NCBI RefSeq assembly: GCF_003055625.1
Contig: NZ_CP028811.1
Span: forward strand, 1,240,001-1,304,000
Length of the DNA: 64,000 nt
Reading direction: 5' to 3'
Origin: Flavobacterium magnum
GTDB taxonomy: Bacteria; Bacteroidota; Bacteroidia; Flavobacteriales; Flavobacteriaceae
The notes under the pieces were generated by a model. It was not told the DNA's origin. It saw only the letters and a program-made list of their open reading frames with translations, and did no database searches. Numbering within the stretch: position 1 is the first letter of the stretch; every line of letters begins with the position of its first letter. Of the stretch, positions 37,062-45,660 are shown in pieces. The position numbers were made by a program, and so were the translations under genes.

Positions 37062-37645
37062 TGATACAGATGACTCTTACAGAAGAAGAACGTCAAAAGC
37101 ACGTGCGTTCCAAAAAAATGCTGCTGTGGTTCGCTATGATCAGTATGATTATGGTTTTCGCGGGATTGACAAGCGGTTATATCGTGAGCAAAAAACGTGA
37201 GGATTGGGTGGCTTTCGATCTTCCGATGGCTTTTACGATCAGTACCATCCTGATATTGATCAGCAGCATCACATTTCACCTCGCCAAAACATCGATACAA
37301 AAGGACAAACGCAGTGCTACCAGCCTTTTTCTTTTGGCTACATTGGTGCTGGGCGGACTTTTTGTTTATTTCCAGTTTGCGGGATTTCATGAGCTGTATG
37401 AACGGCAGCTTTTCCCGTCGGGAAGCTCGAGTAAAATCACCGTTTCATTCCTCTATGTTTTCGTCGTTGTGCATTTGGCGCACCTTGCAGGCGGATTGAT
37501 TTCGCTTTTGGTCGTAATTTATAATCATTTTAAACAAAAATACAATTCGGGGCAAACCCTTGGATTAGAGCTAGGTGCGATGTTCTGGCACTTTCTCGAT
37601 TTTCTGTGGCTATACCTGTTTTTATTTTTATATTTCTTTAAATAA
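37061..37645 (+). CDS. Cytochrome c oxidase subunit III (short form)
   Basis: This 194-residue protein has five hydrophobic segments and the COX3 pattern at its end (LGLELGAMFWHFLDFLWLYLFLFLYF). It lacks the first two helices of the seven-helix mitochondrial type. A second, longer subunit III gene follows 42 bases later, so the oxidase probably contains both or they are alternatives. The start overlaps the cyoE stop by one base, giving tight coupling. Confidence 0.88.
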   Translation: MIQMTLTEEERQKHVRSKKMLLWFAMISMIMVFAGLTSGYIVSKKREDWVAFDLPMAFTISTILILISSITFHLAKTSIQKDKRSATSLFLLATLVLGGLFVYFQFAGFHELYERQLFPSGSSSKITVSFLYVFVVVHLAHLAGGLISLLVVIYNHFKQKYNSGQTLGLELGAMFWHFLDFLWLYLFLFLYFFK

Positions 37646-37687
37646 GAAAAAAACGTAAATTTGGGAACTTTTTAACGAATAACTTTT

Positions 37688-38728
37688 ATGGAAGCGACAG
37701 CTACTACTGCAAACAATAACGTGAAAACCTGGGGCGGCGGCAATGAGCCGTTAGGTGCAAGTTACGGGAAACTGATGATGTGGTTTTTCATCGTATCAGA
37801 TGCCCTGACGTTCTCAGGATTCCTTGCTGCATATGGTTTTTCAAGATTCAAATTTATAGAAACCTGGCCTACGCCTGATGAAGTGTTTACGCACTTCCCG
37901 TTCATGCACGGCGTTTCCGCACCAATGTATTATGTGGCGTTGATGACGTTTATCCTGATTTTTTCTTCGGTGACAATGGTATTGGCCGTAGATGCGGGGC
38001 ACCAGCTGAATAAGAAAAAAGTTACGTTCTACATGTTCCTGACCATTATCGGTGGTTTGATTTTCGTGGGCTCACAAGCCTGGGAATGGAGCAACTTTAT
38101 CAAAGGAGAATATGGGGCGATTGAAACCAAGGGAGGCAGTCTGCTGCAATTCGTAAACGACAAGGGCGAACGGGTTAAACTCGAGGAATTCGTCGTACAG
38201 TTGCCTGAGGAAAGGGAGCAGTTGACCAGGAGTAGGGCAAAATGGTTTATGGACGAGCCAACGCTGTCAACCTATTCGGTGTCTGAAGTACAGGCGGCTT
38301 TTATCGCACATCCGGAGTTGCGGGTACGTACCGAGGTAAACTACCGTACGGACAACAAGGACCTGATGAACGACGCTACAGTTGATCATGGCCTGATGAA
38401 AACAACAGAACACAAGCACAAGGCGATCCTGACCCGTGACGCTTCATTGAAAAGGATGGAGAACGCGCATCTGGTCGTTGAAGGGGCTAACCTGAAACGC
38501 AACGAATATGGCAGTAAGTTATTTGCCGATTTCTTCTTCTTCATTACAGGATTCCACGGATTCCACGTATTTTCAGGTGTGATCATCAACATCATTATTT
38601 TCTTCAATGTGCTGTTAGGTACCTATGAGAAGAGGAGAAGCTACGAAATGATCGAGAAAGTCGGTTTGTACTGGCACTTCGTGGATTTGGTTTGGGTATT
38701 CGTATTTACAGTTTTCTATCTGGTTTAA
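37688..38728 (+). CDS. coxC: Cytochrome c oxidase subunit III (long form, with insertion)
   Basis: This 346-residue subunit III has the expected helices at about 27-50, 76-102, 112-132, 280-305 and 320-345, with the motifs GFHGFHVFSG and YWHFVDLVWVFVF. Between the third and fourth of these lies a hydrophilic insertion of about 130 residues (144-275) that is charged and has no membrane segment; ordinary COX3 has about 20 residues there. It probably forms an extra soluble domain. It is followed 18 bases later by the subunit IV gene. Confidence 0.92.
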   Translation: MEATATTANNNVKTWGGGNEPLGASYGKLMMWFFIVSDALTFSGFLAAYGFSRFKFIETWPTPDEVFTHFPFMHGVSAPMYYVALMTFILIFSSVTMVLAVDAGHQLNKKKVTFYMFLTIIGGLIFVGSQAWEWSNFIKGEYGAIETKGGSLLQFVNDKGERVKLEEFVVQLPEEREQLTRSRAKWFMDEPTLSTYSVSEVQAAFIAHPELRVRTEVNYRTDNKDLMNDATVDHGLMKTTEHKHKAILTRDASLKRMENAHLVVEGANLKRNEYGSKLFADFFFFITGFHGFHVFSGVIINIIIFFNVLLGTYEKRRSYEMIEKVGLYWHFVDLVWVFVFTVFYLV

Positions 38729-38746
38729 AATTTAAAATTTATTATC

Positions 38747-39100
38747 ATGGCACACGGCGCGCATGCTTCAAATACAAGCAGGATCTGGAAAGTTTTCATC
38801 CTGTTGTCAGTAGTAACCATTATTGAAGTGGCATTGGGTATTTACAAACCTGAAATACTTCATGCGAGGCACTTACTTGGGATGAACCTTTTAAACTGGG
38901 TTTTCTACGCCCTGACCATTTTCAAGGCCTATTATATCGTATGGGCATTCATGCACATGGAGGGCGAAAAGGCAAGCCTGCGTTGGGCCGTAGTCCTTCC
39001 GGTGATTTTCCTGGTATTGTATCTGCTTTTTATACTTTTGACCGAAGCCGATTATATATTTGAGGTGTTTAAGAATTCTACGATAAAATGGAATTTTTAA
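38747..39100 (+). CDS. Cytochrome c oxidase subunit IV
   Basis: This 117-residue protein has three membrane helices and the bacterial COX4-like pattern (ALTIFKAYYIVWAFMHMEGEKASLRWAV). Such small subunits help assemble or stabilise the oxidase. It is the last gene before a terminator in the cyoE cluster. The start MAHGAHASNTSR is followed at once by the first helix. Confidence 0.9.
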   Translation: MAHGAHASNTSRIWKVFILLSVVTIIEVALGIYKPEILHARHLLGMNLLNWVFYALTIFKAYYIVWAFMHMEGEKASLRWAVVLPVIFLVLYLLFILLTEADYIFEVFKNSTIKWNF

Positions 39101-39120
39101 CAACATATTAATTCAGAAAA

Positions 39121-39147
39121 AAGGGTACGCATTGCGTACCTTTTTTT
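39121..39147 (+). terminator. Intrinsic terminator after oxidase subunit IV
   Basis: GGGTACGC-att-GCGTACC is followed by seven or more T. It separates the cyoE-coxC-IV transcript from the SCO group. Confidence 0.9.
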
Positions 39148-39154
39148 ATTTTTG
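39147..39154 (+). promoter_or_regulatory. -7 box of the SCO group
   Basis: TATTTTTG overlaps the T-run of the preceding terminator and lies 24 bases before the ATG at 39179, so a new transcript could start right behind the terminator. Confidence 0.45.
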
Positions 39155-39178
39155 CAACACATTTATTTCCCTTTCCCG

Positions 39179-39838
39179 ATGAAGAAAAACCTGGTCCTTT
39201 TTGTGCTGTTCGTGCTCCCGATTGTGGCCTACCTCTTCTTCGCTTCGGGCATCAACAGTTTTTCAAAATTGCCAACCGTGACGCCTAAAGTGCCTGATTT
39301 TCCCTCTTCATGGAAAACCATGGAAGGACAGGAGGCCACATTGACCGGTAAAATTACGGTGTTGGGTTTCGGCGGTAAGGACATCCTGAAGAACCGCGGT
39401 AATTTCTTCAATCTGAACCAGAAAATTTATGAGCGTTACCATGCGTTCAAGGACCTTCAGTTTGTGGTGGTCTGTCCGGAAGGGATGCAGCATGATGTAC
39501 AGCGGATCCTCAAGGCCATGGCGGCAACGACCGACATAGCGCAATGGCATTTTATTTTCGGAAATGAAAAGGAAATCAGTTCGTGGTTTGATTCCCTTAG
39601 GCTCAAAGGCAAACTCAACATCGATTACGGTACCGAGAATGTTTATATCCTTGATAAGGAACGGAACCTGCGCGGCCGAAAAGACCCAAAGGAATATAAG
39701 GAGGGCTACAGCATGTTTCACCCGTCAGAACTGAGCAACGAAATGCTTGATGATTTTAAGATCATCCTGTATGAATACAAAGCTGCCTTGAAAAAGAACA
39801 ACCTCGAACTTAAAAACGCTCCGGAACATGGCAAGTAA
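39179..39838 (+). CDS. Membrane-anchored SCO/thioredoxin-like protein lacking the CxxxC site
   Basis: I do not recognise a named family. The 219-residue protein has an N-terminal membrane anchor (MKKNLVLFVLFVLPIVAYLFF) and a periplasmic domain whose order of elements follows SCO proteins: GKITVLGFGGKD, LQFVVVCPEG, WHFIFGNEKEISSWF, NVYILDKERNLRGRKD. The copper-binding CxxxC of SCO is absent; only one Cys remains. It overlaps the true SCO gene by 11 bases, so they are co-translated and may work together in oxidase assembly. That role is inference. The ATG at 39179 was chosen as the start of the anchor. Confidence 0.7.
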   Translation: MKKNLVLFVLFVLPIVAYLFFASGINSFSKLPTVTPKVPDFPSSWKTMEGQEATLTGKITVLGFGGKDILKNRGNFFNLNQKIYERYHAFKDLQFVVVCPEGMQHDVQRILKAMAATTDIAQWHFIFGNEKEISSWFDSLRLKGKLNIDYGTENVYILDKERNLRGRKDPKEYKEGYSMFHPSELSNEMLDDFKIILYEYKAALKKNNLELKNAPEHGK

Positions 39839-40517
39839 CAAGTCGTATATCGGGATTTCGTTCATCATATTGGTTTTCGGCATTCTGGTGATCCCGAAGA
39901 TTGTGGAACGGGTAAAGAATGGTGATATCGTGAAAGCCGACCGTCTAAACATGGTGGAAGGCTCTGGCGGGAAAGCCTCCGGTTTGTTTACCAAAGGCAA
40001 GGCCCCCGACTTCATACTCACCGACCAAAACGGGCAAACGATCACCAACAATGATTACAAGGGGAAAGTGTATGCGCTCGAGTTTTTCTTCACGACCTGC
40101 CCAACCATCTGCCCCAAGATGAATGCGAATATGCTGAAACTGCAGGACGCGTTTGCGGGCAATAAGAATTTCGGACTGGCGTCGATTACGATTAACCCCG
40201 ACAACGACACCCCGAAGGTGTTGAAGGAACATGCCGACCTGATCGGTGTGACGTCGGCGAACTGGCATATGATGACGGGTAAGCGCGACTACATTTTCGA
40301 TTTGGCGAACAAAGGGTTCAATGTTTTTGCGGGCACCCTTCCCGATAACAGCAATGGCGGGTTTGAGCATTCCGGCCTTTTTGCACTGATTGACAAAAAC
40401 GGCTACATCCGATCAAGACGCGATGACAGCGGCAACCCGATTGTTTACTATGACGGACTCAGTCCGCAGGGGATTGCCCAGTTAAAAGAAGATATCAAAA
40501 TTTTACTCGAAGAATAA
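39828..40517 (+). CDS. SCO family copper chaperone
   Basis: SCO proteins deliver copper to, or reduce, the CuA site of subunit II. The 229-residue protein has an N-terminal anchor helix, the CPTICP motif (CxxxC) near residue 90, the TINPDNDTPKVLKEHA segment, and the third copper ligand His in GGFEHSG. It overlaps both neighbours (11 bases upstream, 1 base downstream), placing it in one operon with a Cys-less SCO-like gene and DUF420. This fits assembly of the oxidase encoded at 15-18 and 36-39 kb. Confidence 0.94.
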   Translation: MASNKSYIGISFIILVFGILVIPKIVERVKNGDIVKADRLNMVEGSGGKASGLFTKGKAPDFILTDQNGQTITNNDYKGKVYALEFFFTTCPTICPKMNANMLKLQDAFAGNKNFGLASITINPDNDTPKVLKEHADLIGVTSANWHMMTGKRDYIFDLANKGFNVFAGTLPDNSNGGFEHSGLFALIDKNGYIRSRRDDSGNPIVYYDGLSPQGIAQLKEDIKILLEE

Positions 40518-41104
40518 TGGAGAATACCACAACAATCGAACAAAAATACAGCAAATGGATTGTCCTTTTATCGGTAGCCATTCCATTGGTGGTGGCCTTG
40601 CTTTTCACTGTAAAATTAAGGGACATCGGTTTTGATGTACAGCCATTGAATTTCCTTCCGCCCATTTATGCGTCAATAAACGGCGTTACAGCACTGCTGT
40701 TGATTTTTGCCGTCAGGGCAATCAAAAGCGGAAATCGCGTGCAGCACGAAAGGCTGATGAAAATTGCCATTGGGTGTTCGGTCGCGTTTCTGGCCATGTA
40801 CGTCGCGTATCACATGACTGCGGGCGACACAAAATTTGGCGATACAGACCATAATAACATCCTTGATGACGCTGAAAAACTGGCTGTGGGGCCGATTCGT
40901 TACCTGTACTACTTCATATTGCTGACGCACATTACGCTGTCTATCGCCGTGATCCCAATGGTGTTGGTGTCTTACGTGAGGGCCTTGGCACAGCGTTTCG
41001 ACAGGCACAGGAAAATCTCGAAAATTACGTTCCCAATCTGGCTTTACGTTGCAATTACCGGTGTGGTGGTATATCTTATGATTGCTCCTTATTATGCAGG
41101 TTAA
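40517..41104 (+). CDS. DUF420 membrane protein (oxidase assembly)
   Basis: This 195-residue protein has five membrane helices and the DUF420 signature (PPIYASINGVTALLLIF, QHERLMKIA). DUF420 members such as CtaM are needed for heme-copper oxidase maturation in Gram-positive bacteria. The start overlaps the SCO stop by one base. The position beside SCO and oxidase genes supports the same role here. Confidence 0.88.
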   Translation: MENTTTIEQKYSKWIVLLSVAIPLVVALLFTVKLRDIGFDVQPLNFLPPIYASINGVTALLLIFAVRAIKSGNRVQHERLMKIAIGCSVAFLAMYVAYHMTAGDTKFGDTDHNNILDDAEKLAVGPIRYLYYFILLTHITLSIAVIPMVLVSYVRALAQRFDRHRKISKITFPIWLYVAITGVVVYLMIAPYYAG

Positions 41105-41348
41105 TAAATACTTCAGGGCGAGTCGGATGGTTCGTGTCCTGATTGCCGCCGTTTTTCTTCTGAATTCATTACCCATGGCCGCGCAGTGCGCCATGTGCCG
41201 CGCGGTACTTGAATCCGAGGACGGGGGTCAGAAAGGGGAAGCCGTTAACGATGGCATCGTGTACCTCATGGTATTTCCATACCTTTTGGTAGGCGCTCTT
41301 GGTTATGTGATTTACCGCATGTTTAACAAGAAGCCAAAGGCATCTTAG
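41094..41348 (+). CDS. Small membrane protein with CAMC motif
   Basis: This 84-residue protein has a hydrophobic N-terminal segment (VRVLIAAVFLL) ending in QCAMCRAVLES, then a second helix (YLMVFPYLLVGALGYVIY). The CxxC just after the first segment would face the periplasm if it is a signal or anchor. Similar small proteins follow SCO/DUF420 in flavobacteria as far as I recall; no function is known to me. The ATG at 41094 overlaps DUF420 by 11 bases; an alternative ATG at 41127 gives a shorter leader. Confidence 0.65.
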   Translation: MQVNKYFRASRMVRVLIAAVFLLNSLPMAAQCAMCRAVLESEDGGQKGEAVNDGIVYLMVFPYLLVGALGYVIYRMFNKKPKAS

Positions 41349-41379
41349 GGACGTCGATAACCCGGGCAGGTTCGCGCTG

Positions 41380-42765
41380 CTACTTCAATCCATCGACCTT
41401 AATATCCACCTTACCGTCCAGCGCTAAAAAGGCGATGATGGCTTTGTTTGTCAGTTGCATCTTCTTAAACTGGATTTCGCTCACGCTTCCGTTTACAAAA
41501 ACACCCGGCATAGGCGAATAGTTTTTCATATATTTCAGGATATTCTGCTTTCCTTCCTCAAGATTGGGCTTTATGGAATAACGACAGGTTTCCTGGATTT
41601 TCTTCAGAATATATCCCGATGCGAGCCAATTGGCAGCACGCAGCAGTTTGCTTTTCGTATCGATCGCGTAGTCCAGCTGGTCAAAGAAAATTTCCTTGGT
41701 CGCATCATTGTACTGTGGGAATCCCGCGAGGTAAACCGTCCCGGTAACACTGCCGAGCAAATCCAGGGCAATCACCATTTTTCCATCCTTATGCCAAAGG
41801 TTTACCTGCTGGACCGTCACCTTTTTATTGCCTGAACCAAACTCCTGTCCCTGGAAATTTTTCGTCATGATTTTTGAAGCATCCTTAAAGGTCGATACGG
41901 CAACGATATTGGCGGTGATCTTATCCGGCATTTTTGAAACCGCTTTCAACGCGATTTTGTTGCGGTCGAATTTGGCTTCGGGTTTTTTACCCACCAAAGT
42001 TTCAATATAACATTTCAGCCCCATCTCCATATTTACGGCATCTTTCTGTAGCACCGCGTCGGTCGCGTACAATTCGACAGGCACGATGCGGAGCCAGCTT
42101 TCATATTCGGCACTCATTTCAGATGGCGTACAGATTTTTTCCAGTGCATCGAGTACATTCGACTTGAAATCCATCGACTTGTCAATGGCACCGTCAATGC
42201 TTTTTTCAATTTTGGAGCGGAAAAGCTTGATTGCCGGATTGATCAGGTAAGTGATCGGAAGGTTCTTGCCGGCCACAGACACCGTGGGACTGTCGGTCCA
42301 GTCAAGGGATTTAAGCTCTGTAACCGAATTCACTTTCCAGTTTGACATCTTGATGCTGCTTGACACCGTTACCACGCCATTCATGGTGATCTCGCGGGTA
42401 TCTGAAAGTATCTTACCCAGGCCGTAGCGGTAGTTTACAATCGCTTTCAGCGGCAGCACGGTTTCAATACGGCCACTAACATTGCGCAGCGTTATGTTTC
42501 CTGTTTTCCAGATTTTTACGGTATAATCGTCGTCGTCGATCGTATTGTCTTCATAAATCAATCCGGTTAGGGTTTTGTTGATTTGGTTTTCAATATCTTT
42601 CAGCTTGATGGTGACCGGCAGATCGATGAATGAGGACTCATTGTCATAAATCAGCGGCGTGGCATCGTCAGGTTCAGGTTTCAGCGTTTCAATTTTTTTA
42701 GTTGATGCGCATCCGCTTACTAAAATAACCAGTAAGGCGATATGAAAAAATGTACTGCGTTTCAT
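41380..42765 (-). CDS. DUF4403 family lipoprotein
   Basis: The 461-residue protein begins with a lipoprotein signal (MKRSTFFHIALLVILVSGC, lipobox VSGC) and has the DUF4403 pattern (FIDLPVTIKLKDIENQINKTL near residues 48-68, and the LPITYLINP segment). DUF4403 proteins are predicted outer-membrane or periplasmic lipoproteins with repeated beta-rich domains resembling lipid-binding tubular folds; no function is established. It is convergent with the SCO group and divergent from the TolC gene. Confidence 0.83.
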   Translation of the reverse strand: MKRSTFFHIALLVILVSGCASTKKIETLKPEPDDATPLIYDNESSFIDLPVTIKLKDIENQINKTLTGLIYEDNTIDDDDYTVKIWKTGNITLRNVSGRIETVLPLKAIVNYRYGLGKILSDTREITMNGVVTVSSSIKMSNWKVNSVTELKSLDWTDSPTVSVAGKNLPITYLINPAIKLFRSKIEKSIDGAIDKSMDFKSNVLDALEKICTPSEMSAEYESWLRIVPVELYATDAVLQKDAVNMEMGLKCYIETLVGKKPEAKFDRNKIALKAVSKMPDKITANIVAVSTFKDASKIMTKNFQGQEFGSGNKKVTVQQVNLWHKDGKMVIALDLLGSVTGTVYLAGFPQYNDATKEIFFDQLDYAIDTKSKLLRAANWLASGYILKKIQETCRYSIKPNLEEGKQNILKYMKNYSPMPGVFVNGSVSEIQFKKMQLTNKAIIAFLALDGKVDIKVDGLK

Positions 42766-42971
42766 TTGAATAATTTTGCGTAAAAATAGTTACAAAGCGC
42801 TAAAGTTCTTGCAGTCGCGCACATCTTCTGTACAAAATCGTCAGGTTGCCCACCAGGATAACGCGAGCGCACCCATACATTCGCCCGAAGTGTTGCCACG
42901 ACCGCAAAAAAAAAGATGACGCAAAGGGCAATACGTCGGGGCAACTTCTCCCACCGTAACCAAAATTGAAT

Positions 42972-42979
42972 TAAATTTG
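42972..42979 (+). promoter_or_regulatory. -7 box of tolC-like gene
   Basis: TAAATTTG matches the -7 consensus 24 bases before the ATG at 43004. No TTG at -33. The 42766-43003 gap otherwise shows no gene or hairpin that I can support. Confidence 0.5.
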
Positions 42980-43003
42980 CACACCACGCTGTGGTTCATC
43001 AAC

Positions 43004-44374
43004 ATGAGGAAAATAAAAAATTACATCGGATTATTTTTATTGGTTTTCAGTGTTTCCGTGCAGGCACAAAATAAAAAATGGACCATCCTGGAATGTGTGG
43101 AATATGCGTTGCAGCATAACATTTCAATCCGTCAGACCGAGCTCGACACCATGGCGGCTAAAATTGACGGCAAAGACGCCATCGGGAATTTCCTTCCGTC
43201 AGTCAATGCCAATGCGTCGCATTCGTGGAATATCGGTCTAAATCAGAACATCACTACGGGCTTACTCGAAAACCAGACCACGCAGTTTACCTCTGCAGGC
43301 CTGAATATGGGGATAGATATTTACAGAGGGATGCAGAACCAGAACCGCCTGAGCCGTGCACGCCTCAGCCTGATCGCATCGCAGTACCAGCTTAAAAAGA
43401 TGCGCGATGACGTGTCGCTCAATGTGGCAAACGCTTTTCTGCAGATCCTTTTCAACAAAGAGAACCTCAAAGTGCAGAAAGAGCTGTTGCAGAATAATGA
43501 GAAACAGCAAACACGCACGCGGGAATTGGTAAACGCGGGTTCTGTACCGCGCGGAGACCTGCTCGATACGCAGGCCACAGTCGCGGGCAGCAAACAAGCC
43601 GTGGTGCTTGCAGAAAATACGCTTTTGATTTCAAAATTGAGCCTCGCGCAGCTGCTCCAGCTCGAAGACTATGAGAACTTTGATATCGCCGACGAAAATT
43701 TTGATGTGCAGGACAGTCCGACGATGATGCAAACGCCTCATGCGATTTATGAAAAAGCCAAGGAGGAGCGGGCCGAAATTAAGATTGCCAAAACCAATCT
43801 GGAGATTGCGGAAAAGGACGTGAAAATCGCGAGGGCGGGATTCCAGCCAAGCCTTACCGGCTACTACAGCTTCAGCACCAGGGCCTCTTACTCCGACCGT
43901 ATCATTGGCGTAGATGGTAATGGAAATCCAATTGTGACGGGGCCTCAGCCACTTTTCGACCAGTTTAGTGATAATAAGGGACATTCTTTCGGCCTCCAGC
44001 TTAACGTACCAATACTGAACGGTTTCACGGTAAGGAACAGCGTAGCGCGTTCTAAAATCAGCCTGGAGCGTTACAAAATTGCTTACAGCCAGCAGGAGTT
44101 AGACCTGCAGCGCAATGTTTACACTGCTTTTACCGATGCCAAGGGCGCGTTGAATTCTTATGAAGCGGCCGTGTCGGCCTTAGAGGCAAGGACTGAAGCG
44201 TTCAATTATGCCAAGGAAAAGTTCAATGTCGGACTGATGAATGCCTTCGACCTGAATCAGGCACAGACATTGTTTGCCAATGCACAGTCAGAAGTGCTCC
44301 GGGCCAAATACGATTATATTTTCAGGGTTAAAGTCGTTGAATTTTATTTCGGCATCCCGATAACAAAAAAATAA
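43004..44374 (+). CDS. TolC family outer-membrane efflux protein
   Basis: The 456-residue protein has a signal peptide (MRKIKNYIGLFLLVFSVSVQAQ) and two repeated helical-hairpin and beta-strand units typical of the outer-membrane efflux family (WTILECVEYALQHNISIRQ; ARLSLIASQYQLKKMRDDVSLNVANAFLQIL; KFNVGLMNAFDLNQAQTLFANAQSEVL). Such proteins form the outer-membrane channel of tripartite pumps. It is followed 5 bases later by a periplasmic adaptor. The ATG at 43004 was chosen since it starts the signal peptide. Confidence 0.92.
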   Translation: MRKIKNYIGLFLLVFSVSVQAQNKKWTILECVEYALQHNISIRQTELDTMAAKIDGKDAIGNFLPSVNANASHSWNIGLNQNITTGLLENQTTQFTSAGLNMGIDIYRGMQNQNRLSRARLSLIASQYQLKKMRDDVSLNVANAFLQILFNKENLKVQKELLQNNEKQQTRTRELVNAGSVPRGDLLDTQATVAGSKQAVVLAENTLLISKLSLAQLLQLEDYENFDIADENFDVQDSPTMMQTPHAIYEKAKEERAEIKIAKTNLEIAEKDVKIARAGFQPSLTGYYSFSTRASYSDRIIGVDGNGNPIVTGPQPLFDQFSDNKGHSFGLQLNVPILNGFTVRNSVARSKISLERYKIAYSQQELDLQRNVYTAFTDAKGALNSYEAAVSALEARTEAFNYAKEKFNVGLMNAFDLNQAQTLFANAQSEVLRAKYDYIFRVKVVEFYFGIPITKK

Positions 44375-44379
44375 GCACC

Positions 44380-45660
44380 ATGTCAAAAAAATCAATCTTC
44401 ATCACGCTCGGGGTTTTACTCGCCTTATTCGTGCTTTACAAAGCGTTCTTCAGTAAGGAAGACAACAGCAAACACATCGAAACGGCATCGGTCAGGGAAA
44501 TGACAATTATCGAAACCGTCTCGGCCACCGGAAAAATACAGCCGGAAACCGAAATCAAGATCATGCCTGAAGTGTCGGGTGAGATCATTGCGCTGCCCGT
44601 AAAAGAAGGTCAGGTGGTGAAAAAGGGCGATTTGCTCGTGAAGATCAACCCTGATTTATACACTTCCGGACTGAACCGGACGGTCGCAGGCCTGTCGCAG
44701 ACCAAAGCGGGACTCAGCCAGGCGGATGCACAGTTTAACGAAGCCAAGGCCAATTATGACCGCAATAAATCACTTTTTGATAAAGGCATTATTTCGAAAT
44801 CAGACTGGGACAAGGCCATTTCTGCATTTGAAGTGGCCAAAGCCAATAAACAATCCGCGTATTATACCGTACAAAGTGCTTCGGCGAGTGTCAATGAAGC
44901 ACAGGACAACCTCGGACGGACGACAATCTACGCACCCGCTGATGGTACCATTTCCAGTTTGGCGGTAGAGCTCGGCGAAAGGGTTTTAGGCCAGCAGCAA
45001 ATGACAGGAACTGAAATGATGCGGGTAGCCAACCTGAACAACATGGAAGTGGAAGTGGATGTGAATGAAAATGACATTGTAAAAATCAGCATCGGCGACT
45101 CGGCAAGGGTAGAGGTGGATGCTTACCTAAAAAAGAAATTTAAGGGCATTGTGACGAGCATTTCCAATTCGGCCAGCACGACACAAACGGCCGATCAGGT
45201 TACCAATTTTAAGGTAAAGATCCGGATCCTGAAGGAGTCTTATGCCGATTTGCTCGAAGGAAAGCCCGAGAGTTACTCACCGTTCCGTCCGGGTATGACC
45301 GCTACTGTCGACATTGAAACCAAACGCAAGTCGAGTGTACTGGCGATCCCGATCAGTGCTGTGGTGGTAAAAGCCGACACACTTCCGGTCAAAAAAGTCG
45401 AGGGGCCGGAAGGTGACGCCAAGCCTCAGGCGACAAAATCAGACAAAAAACTGGAATGTGTGTTTGTGAAATCGGGTAACAAGGCGAGAATCCGTATTGT
45501 AAAAACCGGAATCCAGGACGACACGAATATCGAAATCCTTTCAGGGCTCAAGGCCGGTGAGGTAATCATCAGTGGTCCCTATAACCTGATTACCAAAGAG
45601 CTCAACTCGGGCGACGTGGTCGTCAACGAAAATGAAGCAAGTAACCTGTCCAAAAAATAA
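44380..45660 (+). CDS. Efflux periplasmic adaptor (HlyD/MacA-like)
   Basis: The 426-residue membrane fusion protein has an N-terminal anchor (about 5-22), a split lipoyl domain (VSGEIIALPVKEGQVVKKGDLL and TTIYAPADGTISSL), a helical hairpin between them, and a beta-barrel part ending in FRPGMTATVDIETK. It links an inner-membrane pump to TolC. The expected MacB or RND permease is not next to it: the next gene is tsaB, overlapping by one base. The partner is therefore elsewhere in the genome. Confidence 0.9.
   Translation: MSKKSIFITLGVLLALFVLYKAFFSKEDNSKHIETASVREMTIIETVSATGKIQPETEIKIMPEVSGEIIALPVKEGQVVKKGDLLVKINPDLYTSGLNRTVAGLSQTKAGLSQADAQFNEAKANYDRNKSLFDKGIISKSDWDKAISAFEVAKANKQSAYYTVQSASASVNEAQDNLGRTTIYAPADGTISSLAVELGERVLGQQQMTGTEMMRVANLNNMEVEVDVNENDIVKISIGDSARVEVDAYLKKKFKGIVTSISNSASTTQTADQVTNFKVKIRILKESYADLLEGKPESYSPFRPGMTATVDIETKRKSSVLAIPISAVVVKADTLPVKKVEGPEGDAKPQATKSDKKLECVFVKSGNKARIRIVKTGIQDDTNIEILSGLKAGEVIISGPYNLITKELNSGDVVVNENEASNLSKK

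Noticed and set aside
37061..38728. Two subunit III genes as a frameshifted single gene
   Set aside because: Each has its own start, its own set of helices and a separate C-terminal COX3-like end; they are distinct genes.
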